Positions 1-11,593 of a stretch of 64,000 bases of DNA are shown piece after piece; within the stretch, counting starts at the first letter, position 1, and each line of letters opens with the position of its first letter. The notes beneath the pieces are model-generated. The model was not told the DNA's origin. It searched no databases and saw only the letters and a program-made list of their open reading frames with translations. The stretch is from Rhyacichthys aspro (taxonomy: Eukaryota; Chordata; Actinopteri; Gobiiformes; Rhyacichthyidae), in assembly GCA_036850595.1 (NCBI GenBank), contig CM072149.1, positions 658,001 to 722,000 of the forward strand. Reading direction: 5' to 3'. The translations under genes were made by a program, and so were the position numbers.

Positions 1-1040
1 CGGGCGGCGGGCTCATAGGGTTAAGAGGGATTTGTCATTTGTTTGTGCTCGCAGGCCCTAATCTGTTCATTGAAACGGCCCATCTTTTCAGCTAGGCACC
101 GACAGCGTGAATGGAAAACAATTATACAGCCGCGTGGAAGAGGAGGCCGGGCAAGGTGGGACATCAGTGGGCTGGCGCGGAGGGAGGGGGTCATTTCCTC
201 TCCTGTTTTAGATTTAGACTGCACTGTAACACTTCTAGATTAATGTTGATTGCTCTTTTTTTGCCGTTAGCCGCAGGTACACGACACATTTTTCTCTGCT
301 CTGCACTGTTGTAAAAGTAAATCGAATAAAATAATAAATTAAATGGACAGAAATGTAATTGAAACCCCTTAAACTTATAACTACTACTATTACCACAACT
401 ATAACAAATAATATTTAAAGGATGTGTGTTATTATCACTTTAAGACGGTGAAAGAGTGCTTCGAAGCTTGTGGGAGGCATGGAAACCTTGCAGTATAATG
501 TGGCATATGTGAAACACTAGAGTTCAGAATGTGGCACAGTCTATTTTAATCTAACATTAAGGTATGCAGAAACCAACATGTAAAAGTGCATATTTTAGTT
601 TTTGTTTCACCATTTGTTTTAAGAATTATGGGAAACTCATGGGAAAATAGTCTAGTAGCTTTTTTTTTTTTTTTTTTTTTGATAATTGAAATATATAGTG
701 ACAGAGGCCTACACTTTAAGGTATCAATGTGAAATGAATCTTGTAGTTTATTCTGCCTTAGATACACACATAAGAATAGTTACGGAGCAAACCTACATCG
801 GGCCTCTGTTCCTACTACTTCACTTTGTGTACTTCACTGTCACAAAGAAAAGTGCAACTCCAAAACAGACTGTTATTCGCAATGAGTCAAACCCCAGAGT
901 TGCCTCGCTTGGTTTGAGCCTCCTGTCTCTGCAGATGTGTACTGACACTTTCATATGCACAGCTATAATAAAAAGCAGCCAAATACTAAAACTCACAACC
1001 GTCGGCTTTCCCAAAAGGCAAACACATAACTAAACCTGCG
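1..1040. other. Unique AT-rich sequence, no gene seen
   Basis: I see no recognisable coding or RNA gene here. The open frames are short and their translations are low-complexity or not protein-like. The only simple feature is a run of 21 T at 660-680. The sequence around 110-200 is more GC-rich than the rest but has no interpretable feature. Confidence 0.6.
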
Positions 1041-1042
1041 CA

Positions 1043-1069
1043 CAGAAGAAGGAGAAGAAGAAGAAGAAG
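1043..1069 (+). repeat. (GAA)n microsatellite
   Basis: A short, slightly interrupted AGA/GAA trinucleotide run is directly visible. On the minus strand it produces a poly-leucine stretch in a spurious open frame. Confidence 0.85.
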
Positions 1070-1650
1070 TAGCAGAAGCAGCGGGGAAATTAGCGACAAA
1101 GCATTATAATTTGTCACTGATGCATAAATCTTGCTGACGTGCTCAGTCACTCTAATGGTGCCGCGGCTGCTCGGTGGAAGGCTGTGCAAACTTGCGCAGT
1201 TGCAGAAAAACAGCAAAACTATATGTTCGAACATCACCTTATTTGCATAATTTACCAAAAGCCAATGAGGCAGCTCAAGGAGTGCGGGTGATAGTAATAA
1301 GTGTTTGGGAAAGGCAGAAAGATCACTAATGGTTCGCCTATGGGGATTTCTCCACACCATGGGGGAGGAAAATGAGAAATATTTTTCAAACAGCGGGGGT
1401 AAAGGTTTTAAAACTAGGAGCACATGGGGAGATAAAGATGTTCCTGCCACAGGGTGCTACGCGGGAAAAATGCAACGACGGGATGACAAAAAGAATGCCC
1501 CCGTAATTTGGGCATTAAGAGGTAATAATCATGTTTCACCGATGATATTAAAAATGGTAACCCGCGACGCTGGAGTAAAAATGGATAAATATATAAAGAG
1601 GAGAAGGGGGGAGGGAGAGCGCCGTCAGGTACAGAGGTAATGAGGTGCTG

Positions 1651-1693
1651 TGGGTGAGAGGGGGGTAAAAGGGGGGGTGGGTGGGTGAGGGGG
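1651..1693 (+). other. G-rich tract with G-quadruplex potential
   Basis: At least five runs of three or more G, including runs of 6 and 7, are separated by loops of 1-5 bases. This satisfies the usual G3+N1-7 pattern on the plus strand. It sits in otherwise unique sequence, about 50 bp upstream of a stretch without repeats. Folding and function are inferred from pattern only. Confidence 0.6.
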
Positions 1694-1699
1694 TATACT

Positions 1700-4020
1700 C
1701 ATCAGCCGCTCTGGGAGAGGGTAAACAAAGAGTGACAAGGAAAAGTCACGGCAGAGGCATCACTCCCAGCGGAAAGGTCTGCTCTGAGCGTGTCCCGCTA
1801 TTATCTGACCGTGCACCATTCGCTGTTCACTGACAAATCTTAAAGCCGCAGATAAAAAGAGCTGATGAATCAAAATGGCTTTGAAATCTGTGCATCATAG
1901 AGTACTCAGTTTTAAAGTTAAGCGTATGGATGAGTAAGAATGAATGAGGAAGTAACAGACTCAATCGAAAGGATCAAAAAAGGCCGATACTGATAACTTG
2001 AATCATAACGCGGTTTGGGCGGTTTCTCAACTGAAGATATCCTTCTCGTTAAACCATCTGGAGGTTTCTTGAGGGTTGCTTCTAGGCCACGATCTGAGTC
2101 TGGAAGCCCCAGTCTGTAACTCCACACGCCCAGAATCAGCAGTGAACAGTCTCAGAGACAAGTTTTTTCTGTTGCCTTTAATGACCACATGTAAACAATG
2201 GACTTTTGCCACAGAATTGGTTCAACTTTTGCTTCCAACTTGTGTCGTCCAAATGTGTTGTCCTTTGTGCCCTGACAAATCATTCAAAGCACAATAGTCT
2301 AACGTCCTTCAGTATTTTTCATGATGCATTTTGGGAAACATTAAAGGCAATATATTTGAGTCACATATTCAGCTGTCACTACAAAATGTCTGCAGCTATA
2401 AGGGTGACTGGAGAAGGACTCAGGTTTTGGACACAGCCTGTGGCCTTCTGTGTATTATGCACTCCAGGATGAAAATCTGTTGTAATATTAAATATGTAAT
2501 GAATGAATGAATGAATGAATAAATGAATATTCACCATATAAGCCTAAATTTGCCTTCACATTCTGAATATGACCGTAAATTATCATTTTTTTCCCTCTGT
2601 TTTTTAACATTTATTACAGTCATTTACAAGCATACCTTTATAACAAAACTTCAACATTAATATAAGTTCTGTGTAGTTTTTGTTTGACTTGTTTTGTTGC
2701 AGTTTATTTATCTATGTGACTTAAAAATATTGAATGCTTTGTGATGTATGTTGATGTATGATGACTTAAAGGATAAAGTGAAAAACACCAAGGCTAAAGC
2801 TGAAAAAGACAAGCCCACAGCAAAAGGACATCAGTATGTTCTCTGTGTTCTGACTGTGATATGAAAGTATTTCCATGACTGTTCTAAATCTCTGGCTCTA
2901 AAAGCCTGATTCCCATCAGTATTTCCGACGTCACACTGCACATTAAGACTCTGTAACAAACACAAATGGCCGTCACAGCAGTGGTAATCACATAACCCGG
3001 GAACAGACTTGTGAATAACACTCCCTAAATGTGTCTGAGAACAAGAGCAGAGCAAAAGTGCAGTGAATGTCAACGGGCGCCTGCCTTCAACTTCCCATGA
3101 AGAAAATGATAAGCAGGGAGCGGGTGAGACGCTGGCGCGGCGCAGTACATTGTGATAATGACATTTGGGGAGGGATAGTGTTGCAAAGCTGTTAAGCTCT
3201 TTCATTGCACCAAGAAGATTAGTGGACGAGATGGGGCTGAATGACAGCGAAGGTAGCGTCCCTAGCCTCGCCTGCAGAGGACTTGGCATGCAGAGGTCCG
3301 TTAAAAGCCAAGCGCTCACTTTACACCGAGGACCAATTGCCCTTCACTCACCAACTATTGCAAACCCCCACAAAGCAAGGGCATTCTGTTGTTTGTGTCT
3401 TTCATATGGCTGCTGATGGATTTAGAACTCTCTCTCTGTTTTACCTATATCTAATTCTTCTCTTGTAGACAACTTTGACTGAACACTGTGGATTTGTTGC
3501 AGCGGTGCTGCTTGTTTTCTACTTTGCCAGAGTGTGGAGGTTTATGGCTGCATGTCTTCTGAGGCTCTCTTTAGTTTATCTACTCACCCAACCCACTCCC
3601 AAAGCCCAGCTGCTTGCAAAGTTGCCACATTAGGCCTTGTCTGACTGCAGCAAAGCAGGAAGTGCAGCTCTGGACAGCTTGTCCTATTATGTGGGACACA
3701 GGGCTGCCATGCCTTTAACACTTTGTCACATTGTCTTTTCCATTATAAGCCTTGAGGGAGCAGGGGAGTGCGGTATGCATCAGTGTGGTGCTTTTTACCA
3801 GTGTTTCCCACAGGCTTTTGGAAACACTTTGTCCATCTCTTGATGTTGAGTTTCACAGTCATTCTCTACCCGCCCACGCTGGAGTCATTTTTATTTATTA
3901 TCTCCTCTGACAGCAGAGGGAATGACGGGGAGTCGCAGAAAACGTTTTGTCAGTTCTTAAGTGTCTGACAATACGAATGAAGTTGAGCTTGTGAAGACGA
4001 AGAGCTATGTTTTATGTTTG
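1700..4020. other. Unique sequence, no supported gene
   Basis: No recognisable gene. A 162-codon minus-strand open frame at 2831-3319 is the longest, but its translation has no recognisable domain and runs through sequence without splice or start context, so I do not call it. A (GAAT)n microsatellite of about six units lies at 2500-2529. The block 2880-3350 is of moderate complexity and could hold conserved noncoding sequence. Confidence 0.5.
2500..2529 (+). repeat. (GAAT)n microsatellite
   Basis: About five perfect GAAT units are followed by a degenerate AAAT GAAT end, directly visible. Confidence 0.9.
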
Positions 4021-4023
4021 CAG

Positions 4024-4112
4024 CTGATGGAGAGATTCTTTCACACATGGGACAACGGAGCGGCCCACTGTCGCTCAGCTACACGTCTCCTCTCTCGTCA
4101 AATACGTGGGAG
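4024..4112 (+). other. Exon-like segment with consensus splice signals
   Basis: An 89-bp segment is preceded by TTTTATGTTTGCAG (acceptor-like) and followed by AG|GTAAGTGA (near-perfect donor). One frame stays open across it (ADGEILSHMGQ..., ending NTWE) and continues past the donor to 4262. Another frame, starting LMERFF, is also open. I recognise no protein family in either. No partner exon was found in the window. It could be a noncoding-RNA exon, an exon of a gene extending outside the window, or chance splice motifs. Confidence 0.2.
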
Positions 4113-4511
4113 GTAAGTGAAGGCATCGTCGACGGCCACACTGACCTCCGCCGCGTGCCCCTCGTCCCACGGTGGTCTCAATTCTTGGAGAGCTGCAACC
4201 AGAGAGAGATGAAACGCAGTGACAGGACGGGGCTCTCAGGAGGGGATAGCTCTCAAACACGGTGACCCCCGGCCTGACAGCCGTAGCACTGATGCCACCC
4301 GGTCCCCTCCCCCGCCATGTCCTGTCAGTTCTGTCACTTCTTTGCTACACTGGGCCTGATGCTGAAAAATCAATGCAGTATTTAATCAACACAGCTCTCT
4401 CAACTGAAATGATCCTGGTTTAAAACATTTTGCGGTGTCTGAAACCCTTTGTCTCCCACTTTTCAATCCATTTTAAACACTATCATTGCACTGATGACAT
4501 CTAAATCTAAG

Positions 4512-4590
4512 TCATTCATTCATCTTCTTCCACTTGGTCCCATTGGGGGTCATGGGTGACTGGAGCCTATTCTAGCAGCTTTGGGCCTAC
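4512..4590 (+). repeat. Fragment of a common fish interspersed repeat
   Basis: The stretch reads TCATTCATTCATCTTCTTCC... then a GGGGGTCATGGGTGACTGGA segment and GCCTATTCTAGCAGC. It resembles the widespread teleost repeat reading roughly 'ttctaccgcttgtccc...ggggtcgcggg...tggagcctatcccagc'. The match is from recognition, not a search. A shorter relative lies at 19291-19328. Confidence 0.55.
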
Positions 4591-7500
4591 ACGAGTTAAG
4601 GGCATGTACTTTGATGTAGATAATAACTTTACTCACAACATTCAAAACTCTGCTACGTTCATTTTCAGCATTTCTCAGAGAGTACGCTGACCCTGAGTGA
4701 GTAGAGAAACCAGAAAGCCATTATCAAAGCCATTTTGATGGCTTTAGTGAAAGAAGTGTGAGAGAGTTAGTCAAATTGTGGGAAAGGTTTTGTGGAAGTA
4801 CACTATTATTTCAAAATAAAACTCCCTGAAAGAGCCACAGTAACACAGGGAGGAACTGCTGCATCAGAAAAAAATACAAAAACAATAAAAAGTACTCTCA
4901 GTATGAGCTAAAGTAACTGTCAGCTGCAAATCCAGTTGTAAATGTGCACAAAAGAGCTGCGGTGGTGAAGGTGGACGAGCTGATGTGTTATTGAAGGCCG
5001 GAGCAGTTTGACACTCTCCTTAATAGTTAGCAAACATTTTATCTAATCCTGATGGATGGGTGAACAGGTATATAACAGGTATATTTTTAGAACTTGCTGT
5101 GGGCCAATTAAAAATGCTCTGCGGGCAATAAAAACTGAATCAATGTATATATGATCTTAGCTGAAAAACAAACTCTAAAAGCAAAAACTATATTCTAAAA
5201 TGACTTATACTAACACATCAGAATTAACCTTTCTATTAAACTAGGTGTGTCGTTCTGCTTTAAGGAATAAAAAAAAAAAAAAACAAACATGACTGAGACT
5301 AAAGCCAAGAGATGTGCCAATGTCTTACTTCTTTAAAAAGCAGTGTTTTAAGTGGACAAAAAGAAGTGTTGTTCTATATTTTATCTTGGTTATGTAGCCT
5401 ACATTAACTGCAGCTCTATCAAATTTCTATATGTATATAGCCTAGATATAAATATAACACAGATGCAGACTTTTTTGCTTGCTTTATTAGCTCGACAATA
5501 ACTAGTACTCATCATCATCAGTACTCATTTTAATCAATAAAATAATCAGGCTTAAAATAAAAATAAATAGAAAACAAATAAATCAAAAATGAGGCTTTTG
5601 GCTTGCTCAGTTTAAGAAAATGATGTCCTAAATGTCCTAAATCAAACTTCTGGTTTTCTTTCAATCTTCAACAGCAATCTTCATACATTGGCAGTGTTTA
5701 AAATGAAAAAAATGATGACATAAACATCTGATAAGCTAGACCGAGCCAAATAAAAATGTGTGTGTCCAAAACAGGACAGAACCGCGGCTGATCTGGTGCA
5801 CTAGTCAAGTAAATAAGTGTGTGCAGCAAGTCTTTTGTACCCAAACTCGTCACACTGCTCTCCTCTGATCTGTTCCTTAGTGTTTGTCTCAGATCTGGAG
5901 TGTCCTTGGAGCCCCGCTGTCCTAAAGGTGCCGTGCTTGTTTGTCCCGAGGATACTCTTGGCTGTGAAACCCATCTGTCCCGGACCCTGTTTAGATACAG
6001 TCTGGCTCCGAATTCCCAGGTGTGGCGTCACACTGAGGCTGAGGCCCCGTGCGCTGTCAGGACGCCGCGGTGCGCATTTCTAAGCAGCGTGTTGTTTTCA
6101 GTTCGCGGAGAGGAAGGAACTCTTGAGGTCTGTGCAAATCTCTGCTTCTTTACCTTTTGAACTTGACATATTAAATCAGAGACGGTAGAAAACAAGTGAC
6201 CAGTGGACCTGGAGAGGATGAGGAGTCGGGGTGGGCTCCATGTAGCCTGTTATTGCTACCATCTTCAATTATAATACAATGCAAATATATTTACAATGGT
6301 TTTAGAGTTATTATTGGGTTCTAAGGGATATTTACTTACTTTCTTACTGCTTCATCATCATCATCATCATCATGTGCTTCCTGAACTCTGACCTTTTTCC
6401 AAACATGGTCGTCACCGATGCCTTCATAAAGAGCATTTGCAGCAGAGTTTCTGTTTATCGGTGCGTTCATTGAATATAATCCTGTTTAAGTTGAACAAAT
6501 AACCCAGCATTTCTTAGGTGTGGGGTGTTTTTATGATAAATCATTTATATACATTAATGTTATACTCATATATCATTTATGTGTATCATTCAAGGCAATG
6601 TTCATGCTTGTTTTTGTTTTTTATCTTGGTTATAATTTGCAAAATAGTATAAGTTACAAACAAAACGTTAAAAAAAAAACCCATTAAATTCAAACATTCA
6701 CTAAAACAGACAACAATACAGTCGTCTGAGATGGACTTTATTTTTTTTAATTTGTTATGGTTTTTATAGTTTTTCGCTATTGAAATGTGAAATATGGACA
6801 TTTTATTTGCTTTCTCTTTAAAATCCATACATGAAGAACGTGCACAATTGAAAATGTAAATATGGGATAATCAGTATATTAATAAATAATAATTTTTGAG
6901 AATATATTTTACACATATTTTTTTAGGAAATGGCATAAATTTCATTTTATGTTTTTGCACAATGCCAATAAATAATATGTCTTATGGCAATACATGACAA
7001 TATGGCTTGCAATATTTGAAATATCATTATAATAACAACAAATAAAGTATGAAAAATGCATTGCTCTGCTACTTCGGTCTGAAAAACGATGGAATACCAT
7101 AAGATTTACTGCAGTTCGAGATACATACACAAATAAAGAAATTAAAGAGTTACTTATAGTGTAACTGAAATGAATAAATAATTTCCAATGTCCAGTTTTA
7201 CAGTTTTGTCCACATTTCTGCCTCATTAACGTCATAAATCCCATCTCATCTCAAGTAAGTATTTTAAAGAGATTTTTAAAATGATTGTTATTCTAGAAAA
7301 ACGGTCCACTGAATTAAAAATATAATTATTTTTTTGTATTGTGCAGGTCTATTAGATATAAATGTGAGTGGAAGTATGGAACAGACTCACTTCATTCGCC
7401 TCAGCAGTTATATAAATGCACTCTTCTCCATGTAATTTGTGGCCTCAGTGGGTTTTTTATGTGATGTTTATCCCTGCAAACACAGCAAACAGATTCTGAG

Positions 7501-8375
7501 AGAGCAGCGACAGCCGTGAACAGCATCAGCAAGCACAGCAGGTACTCCTGAGCCGCGCTGTAACAAATACCTCTTAAAGACTCTTATTTAAATGCCCCAT
7601 CTGCTTTGACAGGTGCTGTTTGAAATCTAACCCCACGGGGGACAACCTTGTAACTTTTTTACGCGCCTCTTTGGAACCGTGTGAGAAAAAACAACGGGGA
7701 ACAGTTTCTTTTGTCAACCCATCCCACTTTGAAAAAAACTCCAGAGCAGAAAAGTGGTGAAAGGGGGTGATGGCAATGCCTTGGAAAAGTTTAACTCAAA
7801 AGATTCAGCTCCATGTGGCAACTTCGCTCTCACAGAGACAGCCTCCAGAGAGATAATGCTGGAGATCCTTTGTTTGTGTTCTTCTCATCTGAAAGACCAC
7901 CCTGTCCCTCAATTTGATGCATCGATATAACAATTTTGAAGCATGCATAAGTAAATATATCATAGGGAACATCTTTACATTGAAGGTATGTAAAAATGTT
8001 GTGTGATGTGTGTGATGAGGCCTCAAAGAGAAGAAGAAATGAACTGAATAGAAGAACATTTTTTCGAATGATTGCATGATTATAGTTATATATTTTTATT
8101 CCTAGCCTTAAAATGTATCGATCTCTGCAAAAACTGGCAGCAAGGGAGCCACAATCACTCGAAAAATTCTAAATATTAACTCAAACTGAACTGGCTGTCC
8201 ACAGGAATGAACACATCTATTAAGCATTCATGGCCAAGTAAAGAGGTTTAGTCAGACTGGAGCTGGACTAGGCCTCTGCACGTGTCACAGTTTCCTGAAA
8301 AGCAGAGTAAATAAATGTGAGAGCCAGAGCATAAAGTGAGAACTATGTATTTCTATGGTGACAAAGAGACACCAC
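4591..8375. other. AT-rich unique sequence, no gene seen
   Basis: Long AT-rich tracts (notably 5150-5780 and 6480-7370) have no coding signature. A (CAT)n run lies at 6352-6374. The segment 5800-6160 is more GC-rich, and two overlapping plus-strand frames of 88 and 113 codons are open there, but neither is recognisable. 7440-7760 is moderate GC without features. Confidence 0.5.
6352..6374 (+). repeat. (CAT)n microsatellite
   Basis: About seven perfect TCA units, directly visible. Confidence 0.9.
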
Positions 8376-8445
8376 TGGGCCCTGTCCGAGGGTCAAAGCC
8401 ACAACCTTATTGCTTTGAGGCAGGAGCACTACCACCTTGCACCCA
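8376..8445 (-). repeat. tRNA-like interspersed repeat fragment
   Basis: Read on the minus strand it goes GGTGCAAGGTGGTAGTGCTC, then CTGCCTCAAAGCAATAAGGT, then TGTGGCTTTGACCCTCGGAC. This is a degenerate form of the very common teleost repeat 'ggtggtgcagtggttagcactgttgcctcacagcaagaaggtcctgggttcgaatcc'. The B-box-like part is decayed. Assignment rests on pattern recognition. No functional tRNA can be formed. Confidence 0.5.
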
Positions 8446-8930
8446 GGGGTAATAAATATGGATAGGATTAGATAGAGAGCTCAGTTAAGTTTACTCTTTG
8501 TGCAAGGACAGTAGTTCAGGTAAACTGTCAAGCTGAGCTTTAAGCACCGTCAGAAAACTTGCAAACTTAATTTTCAAGGCCAAAGTACTTTTGATTTGCC
8601 ATCCAGGCACTGATTTTTTTCTGGAATGAATACCAGACACTGCCACAACCTCCTGTCTGTTCAGAATAATGTAGTCATTGTACCAAATTGATTGTACATT
8701 ATGAGCGATAGTGGACACAGAACTTCTCTGAGACTGGAATAAACAAACGCTGCTTCCATTAATGCACTAATAATCCCGCCGTACCTGCTCTGCACCACAA
8801 AGATGAATCACCCACTTAATAAATAATGACACGCAGTGCACAATGACAATTACCTGACGTATTTTTCATTCGGGTGCGAGGCGGGGGTAGGCGGGGGTCT
8901 GGATGGAAGACACCTTCGGCTGTCACGGAC
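8446..8930. other. Unique sequence, nothing recognised
   Basis: No gene or repeat recognised. A 75-codon minus-strand frame (8491-8718) is not protein-like. Confidence 0.5.
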
Positions 8931-8934
8931 GGCG

Positions 8935-9261
8935 GAGCGTAAACGCCACGCTCTGAGCTTTAATTACCTTGTTGTTTTTGTCCCCTCCGCCACTCTGGCC
9001 CCTGCACTCAATCATAGCGCTGCCAACGCTACGGCTCGCCACTCCAGATCCTCCTCACCCCCCCCGGACTCCCACTCCACTAATGAATAGATTAATAAAC
9101 AACATTAATATCTTTTGTCCCTCTTTTGTCCTGATTTTGTTCTCCAGAAATGACGCCTTTTTTTTTATTAAATCTCCTTGTCGTCAAGCTTTGTTCGTTG
9201 TTAAAGGTTCGCCAAAAAGCATCACGTTTAATTGCCCGCCGTCGTTGATTGCAGCCTTGTC

Positions 9262-9294
<33 letters not shown>

Positions 9295-9690
9295 AAGAGG
9301 CCGCACCATTAAAGCCTCCTGAAGGATAATTGCTATCAGTGTAATGATCACAGCGCTTTTCATGTATCGCTCTCCTACATCTCCCAGATATGTGCTATTA
9401 AGAGCAAGGTTGTCTCTGTCGCAGCTCATGCTTGGACAGAGGCCAGCCCCAGCCCCCTCCCACTCCCACACACACACACTCATACTCTAAAGCTTAGACA
9501 TATTTCTAATATGCCAAGATATTCTCCTCGGGGGGGGAGCATCACAAACAGACCCCCGGCTCTGTTTTATCTCATCCGTGGAACAGGCCCGCATCATCAA
9601 GGTAACATAAATTATTAATGGAGTCATTGTCGAGCCGTCATTTGCAGTGAGAAAGCTATTACAGCCCAGAATTAAAATCAATTAAAGGAG
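8935..9690. promoter_or_regulatory. Candidate conserved noncoding block
   Basis: High-complexity, moderate-GC sequence with several homeodomain-type ATTA/TAAT motifs (TTTAATTACC near 8960, TTAATAAACAACATTAAT near 9090, AAATTATTAATGG near 9607, TCAATTAAAGG near 9679) and no open frame of protein-like composition. A (TG)n run interrupts it at 9264-9293. The texture resembles vertebrate conserved noncoding elements. This is inference from composition only; no alignment was possible. Confidence 0.3.
9264..9293 (+). repeat. (TG)n microsatellite
   Basis: About fifteen perfect TG dinucleotides, directly visible, embedded in high-complexity sequence. Confidence 0.95.
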
Positions 9691-10039
9691 AAACTTGTGA
9701 GCAGGTGCACTCAGAGGGGTCCGAGTCCAGTTTGGACAGTGAAACATAAATACATAAAATATCTGTATTTAAAAATGATTTGAAAGATGATTTGTAAGCT
9801 TAATTGTCAAGAGTATTTGTCTATTTAGTTGGCAATCTGACTTGAATCAATTGTGTGATACATTAAACATGTGTATTAAGTTTAAAGCTGTATCCATGAC
9901 TTTCCACTGACAGTGGGGGTTGCCATGACAGCCAATTTTTCTAGACGGTGGTAGTGCACTTCCGGTTCATTGAGGTCGTAGTGGCTAAGCTGGTTGTTTA
10001 ATGGAATACTTTTGTTTTGACTGCGTTTCCAACACATTA

Positions 10040-10773
10040 CAGCAACGTTGTCAACTCAAAGTGGTGAGAGGCCACGAAAGGGGCCAAAGATGGTGACACT
10101 TGGAAGCTTTTATTCCATTTTCACTGTGAGATTTTCATCTTTATTTGAGTCTTACAAAAGTTATCTTTAATATTATTTTCCTCCTTTTATGGAAATTGGT
10201 TTTACATGGATTTGAACAAGTTTTAGTTGGATTTGAACAAGTTTTAGGTGAATTTGAACAGGTTTTAGGTGAATTTGAACAGGTTTTAGTTTGATCTGAA
10301 CACGTTTCAGATGGATTTGAACAGGTTTTAGTTGGATTTGAACAAGTTTTAGGTGAATTTGAACAAGTTTTAGTTGGATCTGAACATGTTTTAGGTGAAT
10401 TTGAACAGGTTTTAGATTAATTTGAACAGGTTTTAGTTTGATCTGAACACGTTTTAGATGGATTTGAACAGGTTTTAGTTGGATTTGAACAGGTTTTAGA
10501 GCTGTTTTGTGTTGTCTTTTTGTGGATTTGAACAGGTTTTAATTGGATTTGAACAGGTTTTAGGTGAATTTGAACAGGTTTTAGTTGGATTTGAACAGGT
10601 TTTAGGTGAATTTGAACAGGTTTTAGATGTATTTAAACAGATTTTGGATGGATTTGAACAGATACATGTAAAACCTGTTCCAAAAAACATCACCTTCTAA
10701 ATGTATTAAAGGGCCACATAAAGCATTGCAAAGGGCCGCATTTGGCCCACGGGCCTTGAGTTTGACATGTGTG
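10040..10773 (+). mobile_element. Non-autonomous hAT-type element with VNTR core, copy A
   Basis: The left end CAGCAACGTTGTCAACTCAA and right end ...CCTTGAGTTTGACATGTGTG are variants of the hAT-type terminal repeat CAGTGGTGTCAAACTCAA seen cleanly in copies B and C. Next to the ends lie family-specific segments: AAAGGGGCCAAAGATGGTGA at left and GGGCCGCATTTGGCCCACGG at right. The interior is a 21-bp tandem repeat. No transposase code is present, so mobilisation would need an autonomous hAT partner. No convincing 8-bp target duplication is visible here, probably through decay of the left end. Confidence 0.8.
10205..10672 (+). repeat. 21-bp minisatellite inside hAT copy A
   Basis: About twenty units with core TTTGAACAGGTTTTAG are followed by TTGGA or GTGAA, often alternating. 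There is one interruption near 10500-10527. Because 21 is divisible by 3, the array stays open in frame on both strands (heptads such as FEQVLGE or NPTKTCS); this is a by-product, not a gene. It is the longest array among the four copies. Confidence 0.9.
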
Positions 10774-11242
10774 CATCAGGGTCAACTTGTGCTGTAGTAC
10801 ACTAATAACTCTTGGAAGCTAAAGGATTTTATGAATGGGGCTTGCTTTGAACATATTGGATTATTATATATTATATTATACTGGATTATGAACGATACCA
10901 GTCAAGAAAAGGCGAACGTACGGATGATTGCAAACTAAACCTTTATATTTCTGCAGGTAAAACACAAATTTTGGCTCCTGAAAGAAGTACAGTTAACAAT
11001 GTTGCATAAGAACTGTCGGAGTGTAACTATGGAGCTACATTCATAAATTGTAGCTTTACAAAACTGCCCACTGCTTTTAAACCTACTTTTTATCTGTCTG
11101 TACTCGTGAAAATGATGTTCAAACGCTAAAACTGAAGTATTTCAAGGCAAAAACCATGCTCGGTTATGATCAGGAGAAAAGTTCAAGGCTTTGATTAGTT
11201 CAGAAGCCATTAAACTAAGTCAATCATCAGTGGTGGTGATGA
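10774..11242. other. Unique AT-rich sequence, nothing recognised
   Basis: No gene, repeat or regulatory feature that I can support. Confidence 0.5.
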
Positions 11243-11250
11243 TGTTATAA

Positions 11251-11593
11251 CATACATATTAGTAAATAAGTATTATTACTAGTATTAATTACATTAGAAA
11301 ACCTGTACAATTTCTTGCACAGTTTCTTGGCAAATAAGACATAGCTACTAACTGGACTTCAGTCAATAATCTCTGTCCACTATCTCTGTCCACATTAAAG
11401 ACTTGTGTGAATGGAAGTTTTCTGTATGTAGATATATGATGGTAGCTTTAGCAAAAGCACAAGGCATTTAAGGAAAATGGCCAAATATATGCTGCATATT
11501 AAATTATAAATTCTTTTATAAATGCTTGGCGGGCCGCATCACACAATTCAACGGGCCGCATGTGGCCCCCGGGCCTTAGTTTGCCCACCACTG
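11251..11593 (-). mobile_element. Second hAT-type element, right end clear, left end decayed
   Basis: The right end GGGCCGCATGTGGCCCCCGG followed by GCCTTAGTTTGCCCACCACTG is the reverse of a hAT-type terminus (CAGTGGTGGGCAAACTAAGG), a different family from copies A-D. The 8-mer TGTTATAA directly follows it (11594-11601), and an identical TGTTATAA lies at 11243-11250. If that pair is the target duplication, the element is about 343 bp with an eroded left terminus. The right end is solid; the left boundary is tentative. Confidence 0.5.

Noticed and set aside
986..1450. 154-codon minus-strand frame with poly-leucine
   Set aside because: The leucine run comes from the (GAA)n microsatellite and the rest has no recognisable domain.
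2831..3319. 162-codon minus-strand open frame
   Set aside because: No domain, no coding-type composition and no gene context; overlapping frames are open on the other strand.
10496..10700. Heptad-repeat peptides on both strands (FEQVLGE / NPTKTCS)
   Set aside because: By-product of the 21-bp unit length inside hAT copy A, not coding.
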